From: Neckera pumila
Taxonomy: Eukaryota > Streptophyta > Bryopsida > Hypnales > Neckeraceae
NCBI GenBank assembly: GCA_963969595.1
Contig: OZ018409.1
Location: forward strand, 17,144,975-17,208,974
Length of the DNA: 64,000 bases
Direction: 5' to 3'
Program-made: the position numbers and the translations under genes
In this document: piece after piece, positions 1-11,501 of the stretch
Layout: the number at the start of each line of letters is the position of its first letter
Position numbering within the stretch: the first letter of the stretch is position 1
The notes under the pieces: generated by a model
The model's input: only the letters and a program-made list of their open reading frames with translations
Told to the model about the DNA's origin: nothing
Database searches by the model: none

Positions 1-880
1 CCTAAGTTTTTGTAGATGGGCAAAAAAAGTACCTAGAGATATGTGTGATGACTTCTAATCTGACTGCCGTTGATTAGAAGTCACAATTGTCTAGCAGTTA
101 AATTCTAACTTCCTAATGATCTATCCTATGTCGAGGGTAGACTGGATAGTTGGTGTCCTTTCTAATGTCCCTAACTACGGGAATTGGGGTTAACTAAGTC
201 CCTTCCATGAGCCCCTGAGACTCTCCTCTACTTTCTTATTTCTCGGTACAATCCTAGATTTTCACCCCTAAGTTTAACTTTTAAAATTTTACCCTCTACA
301 GTTGGCTCTATATTTTAACTTTTAACTCCAAGTTTCTACTTCTAAATCTAATTCTAGATTAATCCTCTATGTAAACTCTACATATTCATTTTCTAAGTCT
401 AATCCTAAATTTTAACCTCTAATTTTAACTCTATATTTTAACTTTTAATTTGGGATTTTTACTCCTAAATTTAATTCCACAATTAGATTTTTACTTCCTA
501 ATCTAATCCTAATTTTTAACCTCTAATTTAAATTCTATGGTTTAACTTTTAACTCGGGATTTTTACTTTTAAATTTAATTCTATAGTGTAACCTTTGAGT
601 TAAGCTCTAACGTTTTGCTTTTTAAATCTAATTCCAAATTTTACCCCCTAAAAAAACTCCCTAATGAACTCTAACTGGGTTTGTGACTTCTCAATTTCCC
701 TCCAATTTTTACTTTACGTTTTACTTTCCTAGATCTTATGTCCTAATTCATGGTCTTCTAAATCTAAACTTCCTATTTTTTAATCTATTCTTGCTAATCA
801 CGGATTAGGGTCTAATCAAGAATAATTGAGAAGTAATTAGGAAAAAGCAAGGAAAACAAAAAGAATACCAAAGACTAGTT
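1..880. repeat. AT-rich low-complexity region with a degenerate tandem pattern
   Basis: No gene is seen. The plus strand is rich in C, T and A and returns again and again to words like CTAATTTTAAC and TTTAACTTTTAACTC. Two blocks near 405-480 and 505-585 resemble each other with an offset of about 100 bp, which suggests an old, decayed tandem repeat. It is not a telomere array: the exact seven-base telomere unit is not repeated. Confidence 0.45.
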
Positions 881-1800
881 CTAATGACTTACCTCAGCTC
901 TGCCAACGTTAAAATTAACTTCTCCACGCATTCTCATCCATGGTATTTCTTTGTTTATGGCTTTTCTTTCCAAAACTCACCGTTTAATTTAAAAGAAAAT
1001 ATTACACCCTTATTTCCTTCCTTCCTTCTTTCCCTTCTTTTCCTTCTCCTCTCTTCTTCTACTTTAGTATTATTGCACCTACTATTGATGGTGGTCTTAC
1101 AGTATGGTCCCAAATGCCAAGGAAGTTTTAATGTCCCTCCTACCCTCTTACGTCTTTCTTGCTTTGCATCATTCCTACCCTCTTTATAATGGTCACCACG
1201 AATTCTTGAGATTTCCTCCCAAGTCGCCTAGGTCACTATTTATCGTCTCTCTTTTTGTTCCCTACTTCATCTCTTCCTCCACTAATTCCCCTCCATTATT
1301 TGTGTTTGTGTTTGGTTGGTGAGAGTGGAGCATGCAAGTTTTGTGTGTAGATGTGATGTGGAGGCATTGGTTCCCTTCCCCCTTTTCCCTTATTTTTTAG
1401 TTACAGGTTGATTTTTGAAACTCTAGTTTCTAACTAAGTTATATTGGACTCCACTAGTTTGTAAATTGGTTTCTAAATAGCTTTTGATTCCTAACGGGAC
1501 TCCTAGATTTGGGTTCTTAACTAACTTTGTAACTGGATTTTCTACTTTGGGTTTTCTAAACTAGGCTTCCTAATTGGTCAAAAATTTAAAAAAAAGGAAA
1601 GTTGGGACCCCGTGGAGTATCATCCTCTGTTGGTCTGGCTTTTAGCCATGATGCATGTAACAATCAATTCACAATTGGACCAAGCAATCGCTGAACAGTG
1701 CAGGCATCGGCCAGGCTAGGTATTGGTTGCTAATTGCTGGCTGCTAGTATGCTCACTGTTGGTATGCTGATATGCTAGTATACCAAAAAATTCTAAATAC
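881..1800. other. Non-coding stretch, nothing recognised
   Basis: Only short pyrimidine-rich reading frames occur (for example 884-1189), with leucine/serine/phenylalanine-rich translations expected from biased base composition. No splice pattern, domain or repeat end was recognised. Confidence 0.4.
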
Positions 1801-2440
1801 ACCCCTCGGGTTCCCTCAGGGGAACCCACTTACACAAACTAAAACTAGATTTTTAGGAAAGTTAGTGCCAGGGTCAGGGCTTCACCATCCGAGGGGTTAG
1901 GCCTGAATTTTTTGGGTAAAGAACTAACTCACGAAATTGCGTGCTACCTATTCCACGCTAGAACTCTATACCTTGGAAGCTAAACTTTAGACTTTTCCAA
2001 GAAGGTCTTGGAAACTAAACTTTGAGACTAAGTATTTGGGAGGTTCAAAGCTTCGCCGTCAAGTTGAGTTTAATACCAACTTTAGGACTTTGTGGCACTC
2101 CGGGGGTTCAAAGCTCTGCCGTTTGGGATCTTTTTAACATATACTCTAGGACTTCACTTAGTCGCGGGTTCAAGTTTCACCGTCCAAAGGGGGGGTCCAT
2201 ACGTCAAGAAAGACTTTAAAAGAAGAAAAAGAACACACAAAGGAAAAAACCCAGTAAAGGAAGTCAAAGCTTTGCCGTCTCAAAGAGGGATCTATTCAAC
2301 AAGGGGAACATTAGAAGAAGATAAGAACTTGACTTAAGAGAACACACGAGCTAGTATAACAAGGTAAAGCAAACAACCCACACTCTAAAGGCCCCCCAAA
2401 GCGGCATCGCCAAGCTACGGTGGGGGTATCTTTAGGATTA
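1801..2440 (+). repeat. Degenerate tandem repeat with a GGTTCAAAGC..GCCGTC core
   Basis: A core resembling GGTTCAAAGCTTCGCCGTC recurs near 2041, 2104 and 2165, a period of about 62 bp, with weaker copies near 1874, 2263 and 2400. Between cores the sequence is also related (..TTTAGGACTT..). The CG-containing core stands out from its AT-rich surroundings. It is not a gene. The core superficially resembles a pol III B box but lacks the rest of a tRNA. Confidence 0.5.
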
Positions 2441-4055
2441 GTACAAGATACAAAAAGACTCTCAAGACACATAGGTTAGCTCACAAGCATGCACAAAAGT
2501 ACAAGAAGAGTACACAAGGAGTACACAAGACAAGGTAGAATAACCCTCAAGAACCTTCAAAGCTTGAAATACAACAACAAAAGGAGCCAAAAGTGCTCTA
2601 AAATCACCGTAGAGGTTTTTGGCTTCAAACGCCAAAATATCCAAAATAACTAAGACTCATGGACCCCAAAACAAGTATGGAGGTGATTTTAGAGAGGGAA
2701 ATGGGGCTCTTATATAGGTTTCCAAGGGCTCACTTCTCCTTCCGTAAATTCCTACTAGTAACCTTATCAACTTGGATTTTCATCTTCATCCTCCAAGATT
2801 TTCATCCTAATCCTAAATTTTAACTTTTTACCATCTATGCTGGACCAATATCCTAACTTTTGGAGATCAACTCCAAATGTCAAATGGATTGCGCCGTTGG
2901 CTCTAGAACACCGTTTTTAGTCCGAAACCTTTCTACCCCCATATCGGGATCAAAAACCCATTGTAGGCTAGTCTAAATTAAAAATCCAATCATAGTAAAT
3001 TTTCAAATCTTTGGGGTTTCTATTCTGAAAAAAGTAACTAGCCTGGGGTCTTTAGAAGGTGAAAGGGAGTAGGAAAAGACTCCTTGTTGGTGCTGTTTCG
3101 CAGTCGTGTGCCCTCGAAATGCTGGTCAACGTCGTGGGGATCCCGCCACGTGATTAATTCTCGAGGAATCTTGCCGTTTCGGATACCTACCGCTATCGGA
3201 ATGACGCAAAACTTATTGGAGCGCATCATTAGAATAAACCAAGCTATCCATTTTATCGCAACCTAGGTAATTTACAAGAAATTGCCATTGGAGGTTAGAA
3301 CAGTGACCACCTGAAAAAGATTCTTTTGTAAGTCGGAAGATGCTGGGAATTTTCATGGGACCTCCCAGGGAGCCTCACGAAAGATGTGGAGGTGCATTTC
3401 CGTACCTGGCACAATTGGTCAATGAAGACCCAAATCGGCCGTCTCCTTGAATTGTCGATGGCGCAGGAATCTTGGTAAATCAATTCGTCGTTGGATCCTT
3501 GGCATGGGATTCACCCCAGAACACCATCTTTGGACTGTAGATTCTTCCATGGGCCCATCTTGAGTTTAGTGGCTCTTGCACGCTAACAACCGGGGTTTTG
3601 GGGAATTTATCGATCTAATGGGGAATTCGAAACCTAACCTAGGACCCAACCTATAGACTTGCTGTGATTCCCTAGGACTAATTTTAGCCATGCATTGCCA
3701 CCTTCCGATGTGATTTAACCTTTTAGAGGCTATGTGACTTGACCCTGACAAATCCTGCTATCTTGTGATTTAAATTCTATTTTTAGGCGAGGTTTGGAGA
3801 AGTTCTAGGTAAAAAATCAAAACTAGACCAAATATTATAATAGACATGATACAATCCTATTTTGGTTCTACACTCTTTTTATGGCTTTTTGTATAATTTT
3901 ATCTATTCTAAATTGCAAATTTCAAAGAAAAGAAATCCACGAGTCCCAAGTGACAAATTGGGAGCTCACAAGTGTGTACTTAAATTAAGGTAATCAACAT
4001 ATTGCAGAGTACACATTCAGACCATCAAAGAATTGTAAGAGATACAACAAGATGC
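2441..4055. other. Non-coding stretch before the first CACTA element
   Basis: Base composition becomes more balanced from about 3050 to 3750, and short ORFs occur on both strands (for example 3038-3229 minus). None shows a domain or a splice-compatible chain. This could be a decayed gene or transposon, but nothing supports a specific call. Confidence 0.35.
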
Positions 4056-4058
4056 ATA

Positions 4059-5510
4059 TACTATAAGAAAACCATGTTTCTGGCAGTGTTTTATCTCTAA
4101 CGCGCAATGTCCGATAAAACATGAAGATTTCAAAGGAGATCTGGCCCAACAAGGTAGATTTTTGTGGACATTGCAGAGAACATTGGCTTTTTACTATAAA
4201 TCATAGTTGATGTTATCATTGATGTTGATGTTTTATTTGACCTGACTGAAGTTATATTGATGTTGTTTGGAACGTCCAAAAAAACATAGACTGCCAAGTC
4301 AGCAAATAGGCCCATTTTATTTATGGATAAATTTGTAAAAATTACTATGGGCAATGATAAAATGCTGACCATATGTAAAAAATTTAGGGAAAGGGCAGCC
4401 ACATGGCATGCTTTGCAAAAAAAGGATAATGGATGGATGTGCACCATGGATGAAAAGAGATGGTTTTTATACAAGTGGGGTGGTAGGAAGTGAAACAATC
4501 CATGTGGGATATATAAAGCAAGAGTTGTGTTCAATGTAAAATGTCTGAAACAACATTGAAATGTCTCAAACAACATTTGCATGTTTGAAACAACGTCTAG
4601 ACGTCTAAAACAATGTCAAAACTTACAATGGTCAAGTTCCCATATTCTAGTTCTTCCATATCTTTTGTCTCACCATGGACGGACAATAAAAATAAACAGA
4701 ACCTCTCTATCCTTCATTTTCACTAACTTTTAATGAATGAATTTCTTCATTTTGCCATCAAAAATTCTCTGGATAGTAGATGGTAAGTTTTATTAAATTT
4801 TTGCTGAATTCTTGTCATTTTGATTGTTTATTTATTTATCTTTTTTATTTATTTTTTAAATAATTTTTTTCTACTGACCTTGTCCTATGGGTATAATATA
4901 TAACAAATTAATGTCTCAAAAAATGTCTAAGTAGATGTCAAAATTGGCATTTCAAAAAACAACATTAAAATTTTTTAAACAACATGAAAGTATGCTGACA
5001 AGGCATGCCATGTCAGATATTGGCGGATCCATGTCACTTTTTCCTTGGTCCACGTCCTGAACAAACCGGATGAAAAAAAACTCCTACGTAGCACTGCCCG
5101 CCCACGTAGTGCTTACGTAGAGCTAAGTTGTCCGCCAAATGGCACACTTTGAGGACCTTCAAAGAGAATGTCATGAGTGATGTCAAAAAAAAAAACAAGG
5201 CCAAATTGGGCATGTTGTTGGAGATTCAGGATGTTTTTTGCCTGTCAACTATGACGTGATTTTAGATGACATCTACGTTGACAACGTCCATATGCCATAT
5301 TTAACTAAATCTGGACTATTCATCAAATCTGGACTATGCAAAATCTATGACAGTCCTAGATTTTTATCGGGATATCTCCCGCTGTCATAGATTTTGCATA
5401 GTCCAAATTTGATGAATAGTAAAGATTTAGTTAAATATGGCATCCATGTCAAAATGAACATTGTGTCACGTTTTTTCAGACGTTAAAAAAAACTTCGTTT
5501 TCTTATAATG
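4059..5510. mobile_element. Non-autonomous CACTA-like element (CACTA-1)
   Basis: The left end reads TACTATAAGAAAAC and the right end, reverse-complemented, CATTATAAGAAAAC. These are variants of the CACTA..AGAAAA ends typical of plant CMC (En/Spm) elements. The flanking triplets are ATA and GTA, one base apart from a 3-bp target duplication. Inside, from about 4540 to 4620, a short unit with AACAACAT and GTCT words is repeated, like CACTA subterminal repeats. The segment around 4430-4540 is similar to 17780-17910 in the larger CACTA element, so the two are related. No transposase is present. The 150-codon frame at 4130-4582 (minus) lies within it and looks fortuitous. Confidence 0.6.
5292..5442. 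repeat. Near-perfect inverted repeat (hairpin) inside CACTA-1
   Basis: The arms are 5292-5353 and 5382-5442, about 62 bp each with roughly three mismatches, separated by a 28-bp loop. Each arm contains a short internal direct repeat (AAATCTGGACTAT twice on the left). A transcript would fold into a long perfect stem of the type that feeds small-RNA production. It lies close to the right end of the CACTA-like element, so it may be an amplified subterminal region or a nested foldback element. Confidence 0.8.
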
Positions 5511-5726
5511 GTAGGCTGGTAGCATACATATTGGATGGAAACAATGTCTAGAATTGTATCTTTGACAGTGCAACATTTATATAGGGTGATGCGACACTGC
5601 AATCAAATCAATTCATATCTGACTTTCGAGCAAATAGTGAGTGCAATGCTTGCCGTATGTGTTTGGACTAATCCACTTCTGTACAATTTTCTTCCTGTTG
5701 GAACTTACACAAGTCTCTTCTATCCA

Positions 5727-6329
5727 CTACTTTGTAACGAGGTCTTTAATCTTGCCAAGCAGTCTTGGCTTCTTTCTACATCTTACAAGTGCAAAAGGTG
5801 AACCTTGCAATCGTATACTACTTCGACGGGTTATAACCACCCTCAAATTGGATGGGTGAACTTTCAAAATCCGTGACAAAGCTTTGGTGTTTGTAACCCA
5901 AGCAGATATAGCCGCATTTAGAAGAACAGCCTTCCTAGTGAGCATATCTGCCAATTGAACACCCTTCATAGCATCCAACTCCAACTGATAGTTTTTTAGG
6001 AATTCTAATTGAGCTTTGGCATCCTGCCTACAAGGATAATACTCAAGAAGAAATGGAGAAATATGTTCATCCTCCAAAAAAAGCTCCATAATTTTTAGCC
6101 TAGAAGATGCCTCCGGACAACCTTGCATCTTCATTGTAAAAAATTCCACAATTTTGGACAAAACCTTTGCAAGCTGTCGTGAAGACATCTCCCTTTCGAC
6201 CTCCAATTCATCCTGCACAGCAAGCAAACTCGTTGCTGCTTCTCTCTCCCTTAACAACTGTCTACATTTACGTTGCCTCTCTGCTTCTCCGTCTCTTAGA
6301 CCCTCCCTCACCACATTGTGATCTTCCAC
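5727..6329 (-). CDS. Unrecognised 200-codon ORF, charged and helical
   Basis: This is the longest uninterrupted frame of the first 10 kb that does not look like base-composition noise. The first ~65 residues are rich in E, R, Q and K with heptad-like spacing and suggest a coiled coil. The middle (about residues 90-140) is leucine- and alanine-rich and also helical. The last 50 residues are basic. No transmembrane segment or catalytic motif is seen and I do not recognise the family. It begins about 220 bp beyond the right end of the CACTA-like element. It may be a fragment of a larger gene, or an ORF of an unidentified transposon like the helical ORFs at 15-20 kb. Expression is unknown. Confidence 0.4.
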   Translation of the reverse strand: MEDHNVVREGLRDGEAERQRKCRQLLREREAATSLLAVQDELEVEREMSSRQLAKVLSKIVEFFTMKMQGCPEASSRLKIMELFLEDEHISPFLLEYYPCRQDAKAQLEFLKNYQLELDAMKGVQLADMLTRKAVLLNAAISAWVTNTKALSRILKVHPSNLRVVITRRSSIRLQGSPFALVRCRKKPRLLGKIKDLVTK

Positions 6330-7810
6330 CCTTCCACGAGGTTCCTTCCTCTTGAATCCAACATGTCTCTCTCCAAGTCTTCTATTTGCTATTAACTGAA
6401 ACTGGAAGTTACCGCAAACCTTTACAAGACAACCATAAACTCAAACAATGAAAGCCGTTGAAGCATCAAAGCACTAGCTGAGGCGCCTGAGTTCACGGGT
6501 CCATGGCCCAAGTCTCAGGTCCTTTGTCAAAGTACTTTGAAAAAATGTTGGAATACGAGGCGTACCAAATGTCATATTGTTTGTACTGTTTGCACTTCTT
6601 TGTATATCGGGCCATAGAGGCGACCGTAGCATGCAATCACCCCAAAATCTTATCCATTTTAAATTTAGAATCCTAAAGTAGAAGTTTGGAGGTTTCCAAA
6701 GTATAAAATACGTAGAAATCGGAGTTGAAACAAAGAAGTTACAAGCGGATGAAGTTTTACTTGAGAATTGGATGAACCACACCTAGAATCATCCAAAAGG
6801 GATAAATCCAAAACCAGGGTCATTTAGAAGATAAAAGTAGAAGTAAAGTCAATTTGAAAATATAGATCAACAATAGTTAACGGATGAAGTTTAAAACTCC
6901 GATTACCAACTAAACTTCATCCACCAGTAACTTTGGGTAGTAAAAGTTAATTTAGAAATAGAATAATAAATTGGAAAGGTCAAAGTAACCTAGTCAAGTA
7001 TAAGTATAAAACCAACCGAGGTCAGTAAAAATCCGATGAACTCTTATTGGTGGGATAATTTAGGATTAACCAAGTAAATTAGGATAAAACTTTATCAAAT
7101 AAAAATTTAGGAATGGAAGTAAATAGAGGTAACTTAGGGGATCCTTGAACCAACTAAACCTCAGAAATACCTAATTTACCTAACTAAAACAAAAGGATGA
7201 AATTTGGAACAAAGATTGGATGAGGTCGAGAACATTCTAACCATCTGAGTCCAAATCAAGTATAAAATCAGACCTCCAGTAAAAATCTTGAGTCAATTCA
7301 ATAACAGGAACTGCTCAAAAATGATGGATGAAGTTTGAGGTACTAATTAGCAATCAAAGATTTGCTAGGAGTATTAGGTTTCAACAAATTTTAAATTTTT
7401 AAAAATGAAATGAAGCCTTCTACAACCTAAGGCTATGAAATTTAGATTGTAGCTACGTATACTCTAAGACCCTTGTGGCTCGATTAGTAAGGTCACCCCG
7501 GTTGTTGTTCACAGTAGATTAGAACTTTGGGAATCTTTTGCAAAGTAGTTTAGATGTTTAGACATTAGAAAAGATCCATTGTTTTGAAAGGAACAATGGA
7601 CCTACGCTTAAGCATCCACTTAGGATATAATTTTGCACAAAAACCTAGAACCTGGTTGTGTACGTCTATTTACCAAGGATGGATAAATAAATGCCCAAAG
7701 ATTCCCGGACTCCCAACCTTTGGATTCCCTAGCCTTTGAGCTTCTAGCCTACTTTTGGATATCTGGCCGCCACGTGGTGTCGTGCCAATGGTTGGGACCT
7801 CAAGTCGACC
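6330..7810. other. Non-coding stretch with a recurring GGATGAAGTTT word
   Basis: No gene is seen. The word GGATGAAGTTT or close variants appears near 6748, 6882, 7194 and 7326, and its complement near 6914, spaced irregularly. This suggests a decayed dispersed or tandem repeat. The 102-codon minus frame at 6474-6782 shows no domain. Confidence 0.35.
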
Positions 7811-7950
7811 TCCTTGTCCTATGACATGTCTGGTCTTCTCGTTTTGTGATGAATTCTGGTCTTCTTGTTTTGGAATTGTATTTGGGACTTTCCGTTTTGT
7901 GATGTGTTTTGGCCTCCCTCGTTTTGTGATCATATTTTGGTCTTCCTTTA
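7811..7950 (+). repeat. 27-bp minisatellite, about five units
   Basis: Units of 27 bp built on CGTTTTGTGATNNNTTTTGG follow one another. Because 27 is a multiple of three, the complementary strand reads as a nine-residue repeat (units such as RPKHITKRK and VPNTIPKQE) inside a 95-codon frame at 7670-7957. The frame lacks other support, so I call this a minisatellite rather than a repeat protein. Confidence 0.65.
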
Positions 7951-8406
7951 TGGCCATTGTTTTCAGGTTTTTTGGATTTTTAAATAACTAATTAGTTAAA
8001 ATAAAGCAACACTACGTTATCAAAAAATAAAAATGCTTCCTATCCTAATTTTTTGTAGTCTTTGGAAGGAGTTTTTTCAAGAAATCAACATACCATTGTT
8101 AATCTAAACTAATTTTACCATTCTTAGGTTTTTTAGAATGATAACTAATTCAACTAATGTTTTGGATTTTTTGGGTATTTTCTCTAAAACAACTATCTAA
8201 ATGAAGCAACGCAAGTCTAACTAATGGACTTTTTTGAGATTTTCTATAAACTAGCTAATTCTTCCAAAGATTAAACTAACAAACTAAACTATCAAACTAA
8301 ACTATCAGAGTTAAAACTAAGAATCCATAACTCTAGCAAATTAGCACAAAACAACTTGAGCAAATTTAGGCAAAAAGAAAGGAAGCCACTTGGTGTTGTT
8401 TTGGGC
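7951..8406. other. Non-coding AT-rich stretch
   Basis: Nothing recognised. CTAACTAA/AAACTA-rich words recur (8215-8300) without a clear period. Confidence 0.35.
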
Positions 8407-8410
8407 TTAA

Positions 8411-9050
8411 CCCCTAAGTGCCCAAGGCACCCAAATCTGGTGTTTGCAAAACTTTGATATTAAATAAAACCTAATGAAGTTGCCATTTTTAGTAGCTTAT
8501 ACTTTCAGAAAGTTCTTCTTGGAGTCTAATTATAGCATCAAAAATCTGATCTTGAAAATAAATGATAGTGATTTTTCTATTCAAGTTTTTGTACAAGGGT
8601 ACCCATTGCAATCTTGACTTCCCGTAGCGTTGAGAGCTTTTGGAAATGAGCCTCAAATACACTAGATCTTGGAGAAAAAATCACATTCAAAATTCATTTG
8701 AAAAAATTGTAGAGTAGATTTTAAGAAGCTATAAATTGATCGGGGTTATACAAGTTAGGCCCTTTAACCTCATATTTTTTTGGTCACCAACTTTTTAGAT
8801 TTGACTTGTGTAAAGAAGACTAAAAGATTTTTGCACTTTTAGCACCCTCATGCTCAAACATTATAATCTTTCACTCCATATACGATATTGTTGTGTTTTC
8901 TTTTTCTATGAGATCTCTAACATGTCGAGTTTGAATTTGTACGATTACAATTCAAAAAAAATTGATACAACTTATCAAAATGTTGGCATTTTGTTCAATT
9001 TAGAGCAAATTCCAAGAAGCCCCAAATAGGCATTGGGCATATTTTAGGGG
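8411..9050. mobile_element. TTAA-flanked element T1 (640 bp)
   Basis: Left end CCCCTAAGTGCCCAAGGC; right end, reverse-complemented, CCCCTAAAATATGCCCAATGCC. Both sides are flanked by TTAA (8407-8410 and 9051-9054). A TGCCATTTTT word near 8476, just inside the end, is shared with T2, T3 and T4. No coding sequence is present. T1 is the most diverged and the shortest member of the family. Confidence 0.6.
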
Positions 9051-9054
9051 TTAA

Positions 9055-10092
9055 ATAGCTCGACAAGCCAAGGTTGTTTTCCCAATTACCCCTTTTCCTT
9101 TCAAGGTTCTTCAAGGTAATTAGTTTAAAATCAAAGCTTTGCTGTGCAGGAACAACTCTAGGCTAAACTTGTATAAGGGTAATGCAAGAAACACTTGTAT
9201 TATTTCCTGTCACACATTGCGTGCTAATTAGATTTTTGGCTATAACTTTTGCATTTTGACTTCAAATGATTCCAACTTTAGGGACAAGGTACTTATGAGT
9301 TATGACTATTATATGCCTTGTCTGACTTTTTGAAATTTTTGAAATTTTTTTTACTTTTTAATAATAGCCCTTGATATTAAGTCACATTTGCCAATTTTGG
9401 GGTTTTAAATACTATTTAGTATCCAAAAAAACGAATTCGGGGTTGAAATTTGGATTCTTCTTGTAGACTTATAGCTACAATCCAAAGCAATTCAAAAAAT
9501 ATATATTCTTTTGTGGTACAGAAGTTTACAAAGTGAGCTTCATTTAGCTTGCATATTGAAACATGGGGCAAGCATCCTAGGATGGACAATTAGAAACATC
9601 ACACCATTCCTTTTTCAGCATCACCATCCTTTGAGTTACCATCGGAATTGGCTACCAATAGATTTTTATAATATTATTTTTGTAGATATTTTCATCATCA
9701 CTGTAATTGTCATACTAACTATCAATAATTTAACAAACTTTAAAATTTGACTTAAAATAGGACAATTGATGTTGGATTCAAGGAAAATCACACTATTATC
9801 TACTATATCAAGGAAGGCATTAGGAATAGAAATTACATATTTTTTTAGAGGGAGATTCAATGGAATTGCAACAATGGGACACTAATATACATTGTGATTG
9901 TGGAATAAAGTGTCCACTATATACACTAATTTATAAGGTTTTCCAAAGTTCCAGGACCGTGGAGTTTTCAAAGCACAAGAAGAAAGGAAATGAAATATTA
10001 ATGGATTCTAAAATTTGTTTCAATTGGATAATAGGTGGCTTTCGGAACTAACGGATCATGAAGAGAGAATATAGCAGCGTGCACTTTAACTA
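9055..10092. other. Non-coding or decayed stretch
   Basis: AT-rich with only short frames. The frame at 9860-10051 (+) contains a CDCG motif and an ICFNW ending that weakly recall a GRF-type zinc finger, but the spacing and the remaining ligands do not fit well enough to call it. Confidence 0.3.
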
Positions 10093-10386
10093 CTATTTTT
10101 TTTCCTGCAAAGTGTCACAACATGAAATCGAAACCATGACTTCAGGAGGCTGTTGAGTTCCTTTCCTATCAATTTCTTTGGTTGCGAGACTAGCAGCCAT
10201 ACAATGAAGAATCTCTTGCATGGCTCGGATTTGATCTCTTAGAGTTGCCCAATGGATATAATTCGTCCTCTCAACTTGTTTTCCTCCGCGGCACTTAGAC
10301 TGAGCTGAAGAATGATCATTGTATTTTCTCTTAGACTGTGCTTCAAATTCATCGGCGATGGAGGAGTCAGGTGTATTAGGCTGCAA
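10093..10386 (-). CDS. Unrecognised 97-codon ORF, possibly a gene fragment
   Basis: The translation has a charged, serine-rich first half and then a helical stretch (around residues 45-75, with DQIRAMQEILHCMAASLATK). This resembles the linker/helical tails of plant transposon-encoded Myb-like proteins in character only. No DNA-binding motif is visible. The frame has no obvious partner exons. Low-confidence hypothetical. Confidence 0.25.
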   Translation of the reverse strand: MQPNTPDSSIADEFEAQSKRKYNDHSSAQSKCRGGKQVERTNYIHWATLRDQIRAMQEILHCMAASLATKEIDRKGTQQPPEVMVSISCCDTLQEKK

Positions 10387-11501
10387 AGGGTTACAACCAT
10401 GTATTACAAATTTCTTCCAAACTCTCCCTGTGTCCCTTACCGAGTTTGAAAGCTACTGTCCATTCCACCAGACTCTTATAACTGATTTTTTCCTGAGAGA
10501 ATGATCTCTCAAATGTAGTTTGTGAAAGCTATTTCAGAGAGAGGATTGTCCCTTTTCCTTCCAAAAGCGTATCCCAAGCTTTTACCTACACTTTCTCTTC
10601 CATTCCACCTTCTGAACCTCAAACCCTAATATCCAAGTTTGTTTCGTCAGTATCCAGTTTCAATCACGTGTTTGAGACCCCAAAAATTTGACTGGCAAGA
10701 GACAGGGCCAAGAGGATGGCACATCACAACAACATCACGTGAGAGGGGAGCTTAGTTCATAGGACTCTGGGGTAGAAGATTTTGGAACTCAAGCTCACAT
10801 GGTAAACCACACATCCTTGAGGATTAGTTTTGATTCTTGTTCAGTGCAGTTCTAAATTGCAACATTTCATCAATGAAGCGTTGTTCACTAACTTGTGCTT
10901 CTGTGATTGATGTCTCCATGCAGGCTTGCATTAAATTTTGAGTGTCCACCTAAAAAACCTTAGAGTGATTTGATAATCAGTTGGCCTTTTCTAAAAGTTC
11001 TAAGATTTCCATCAATAGTTCATTATGATTTAGGGTACTGTAGGACACGGTCGAGTCTTCTGGGAGATAGAATTACCTTCCAATTAGGTGTTATGTTTTT
11101 TAATTTTTTTGGCTTGTTACCCCCGGTTTCTATGTGTATGGTAGTCTTCCGACATGGCACCGTGTATAGATCCTTGTAGAATCGGCCAGGGGACTAGATT
11201 GAGGCTAGCAGAGCAAATTTCTGAGCAAATTTCACTACAAGACCATAGAGCCAAAGCAGCAGAGAGGTCTAGAAAGTACTGAGAGAGGAAGAGAGCTTTG
11301 TTAGAAAACAATGTATAGACTGTTGTAGACACTACATTCACTTCAGTCAACATGGATTGAGCTACTAACAAAGCTGCAAATGAGTGGGCACTTAGATGGT
11401 TCGATGAAACTAGCAGTAGGGAGGTGGAATTTTAAAAGGCACTAATACCAAAAATTCTGAAGCATCCTATCTGGAAACTGGTACTTCCTTCTTATGCTGA
11501 G
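10387..11501. other. Non-coding stretch
   Basis: No domain-bearing frame or repeat end is recognised. Base composition is less AT-rich than the flanks (10560-10800), which may mark decayed genic sequence. Confidence 0.3.

Noticed and set aside
884..1322. Two overlapping plus-strand frames with hydrophobic stretches that could suggest membrane proteins
   Set aside because: Driven by T/C-rich sequence; no start context, splice partners or family resemblance.
9860..10051. Possible GRF-type zinc finger (CDCG..CFNW)
   Set aside because: The number and spacing of ligands do not match the family and there is no supporting neighbour.
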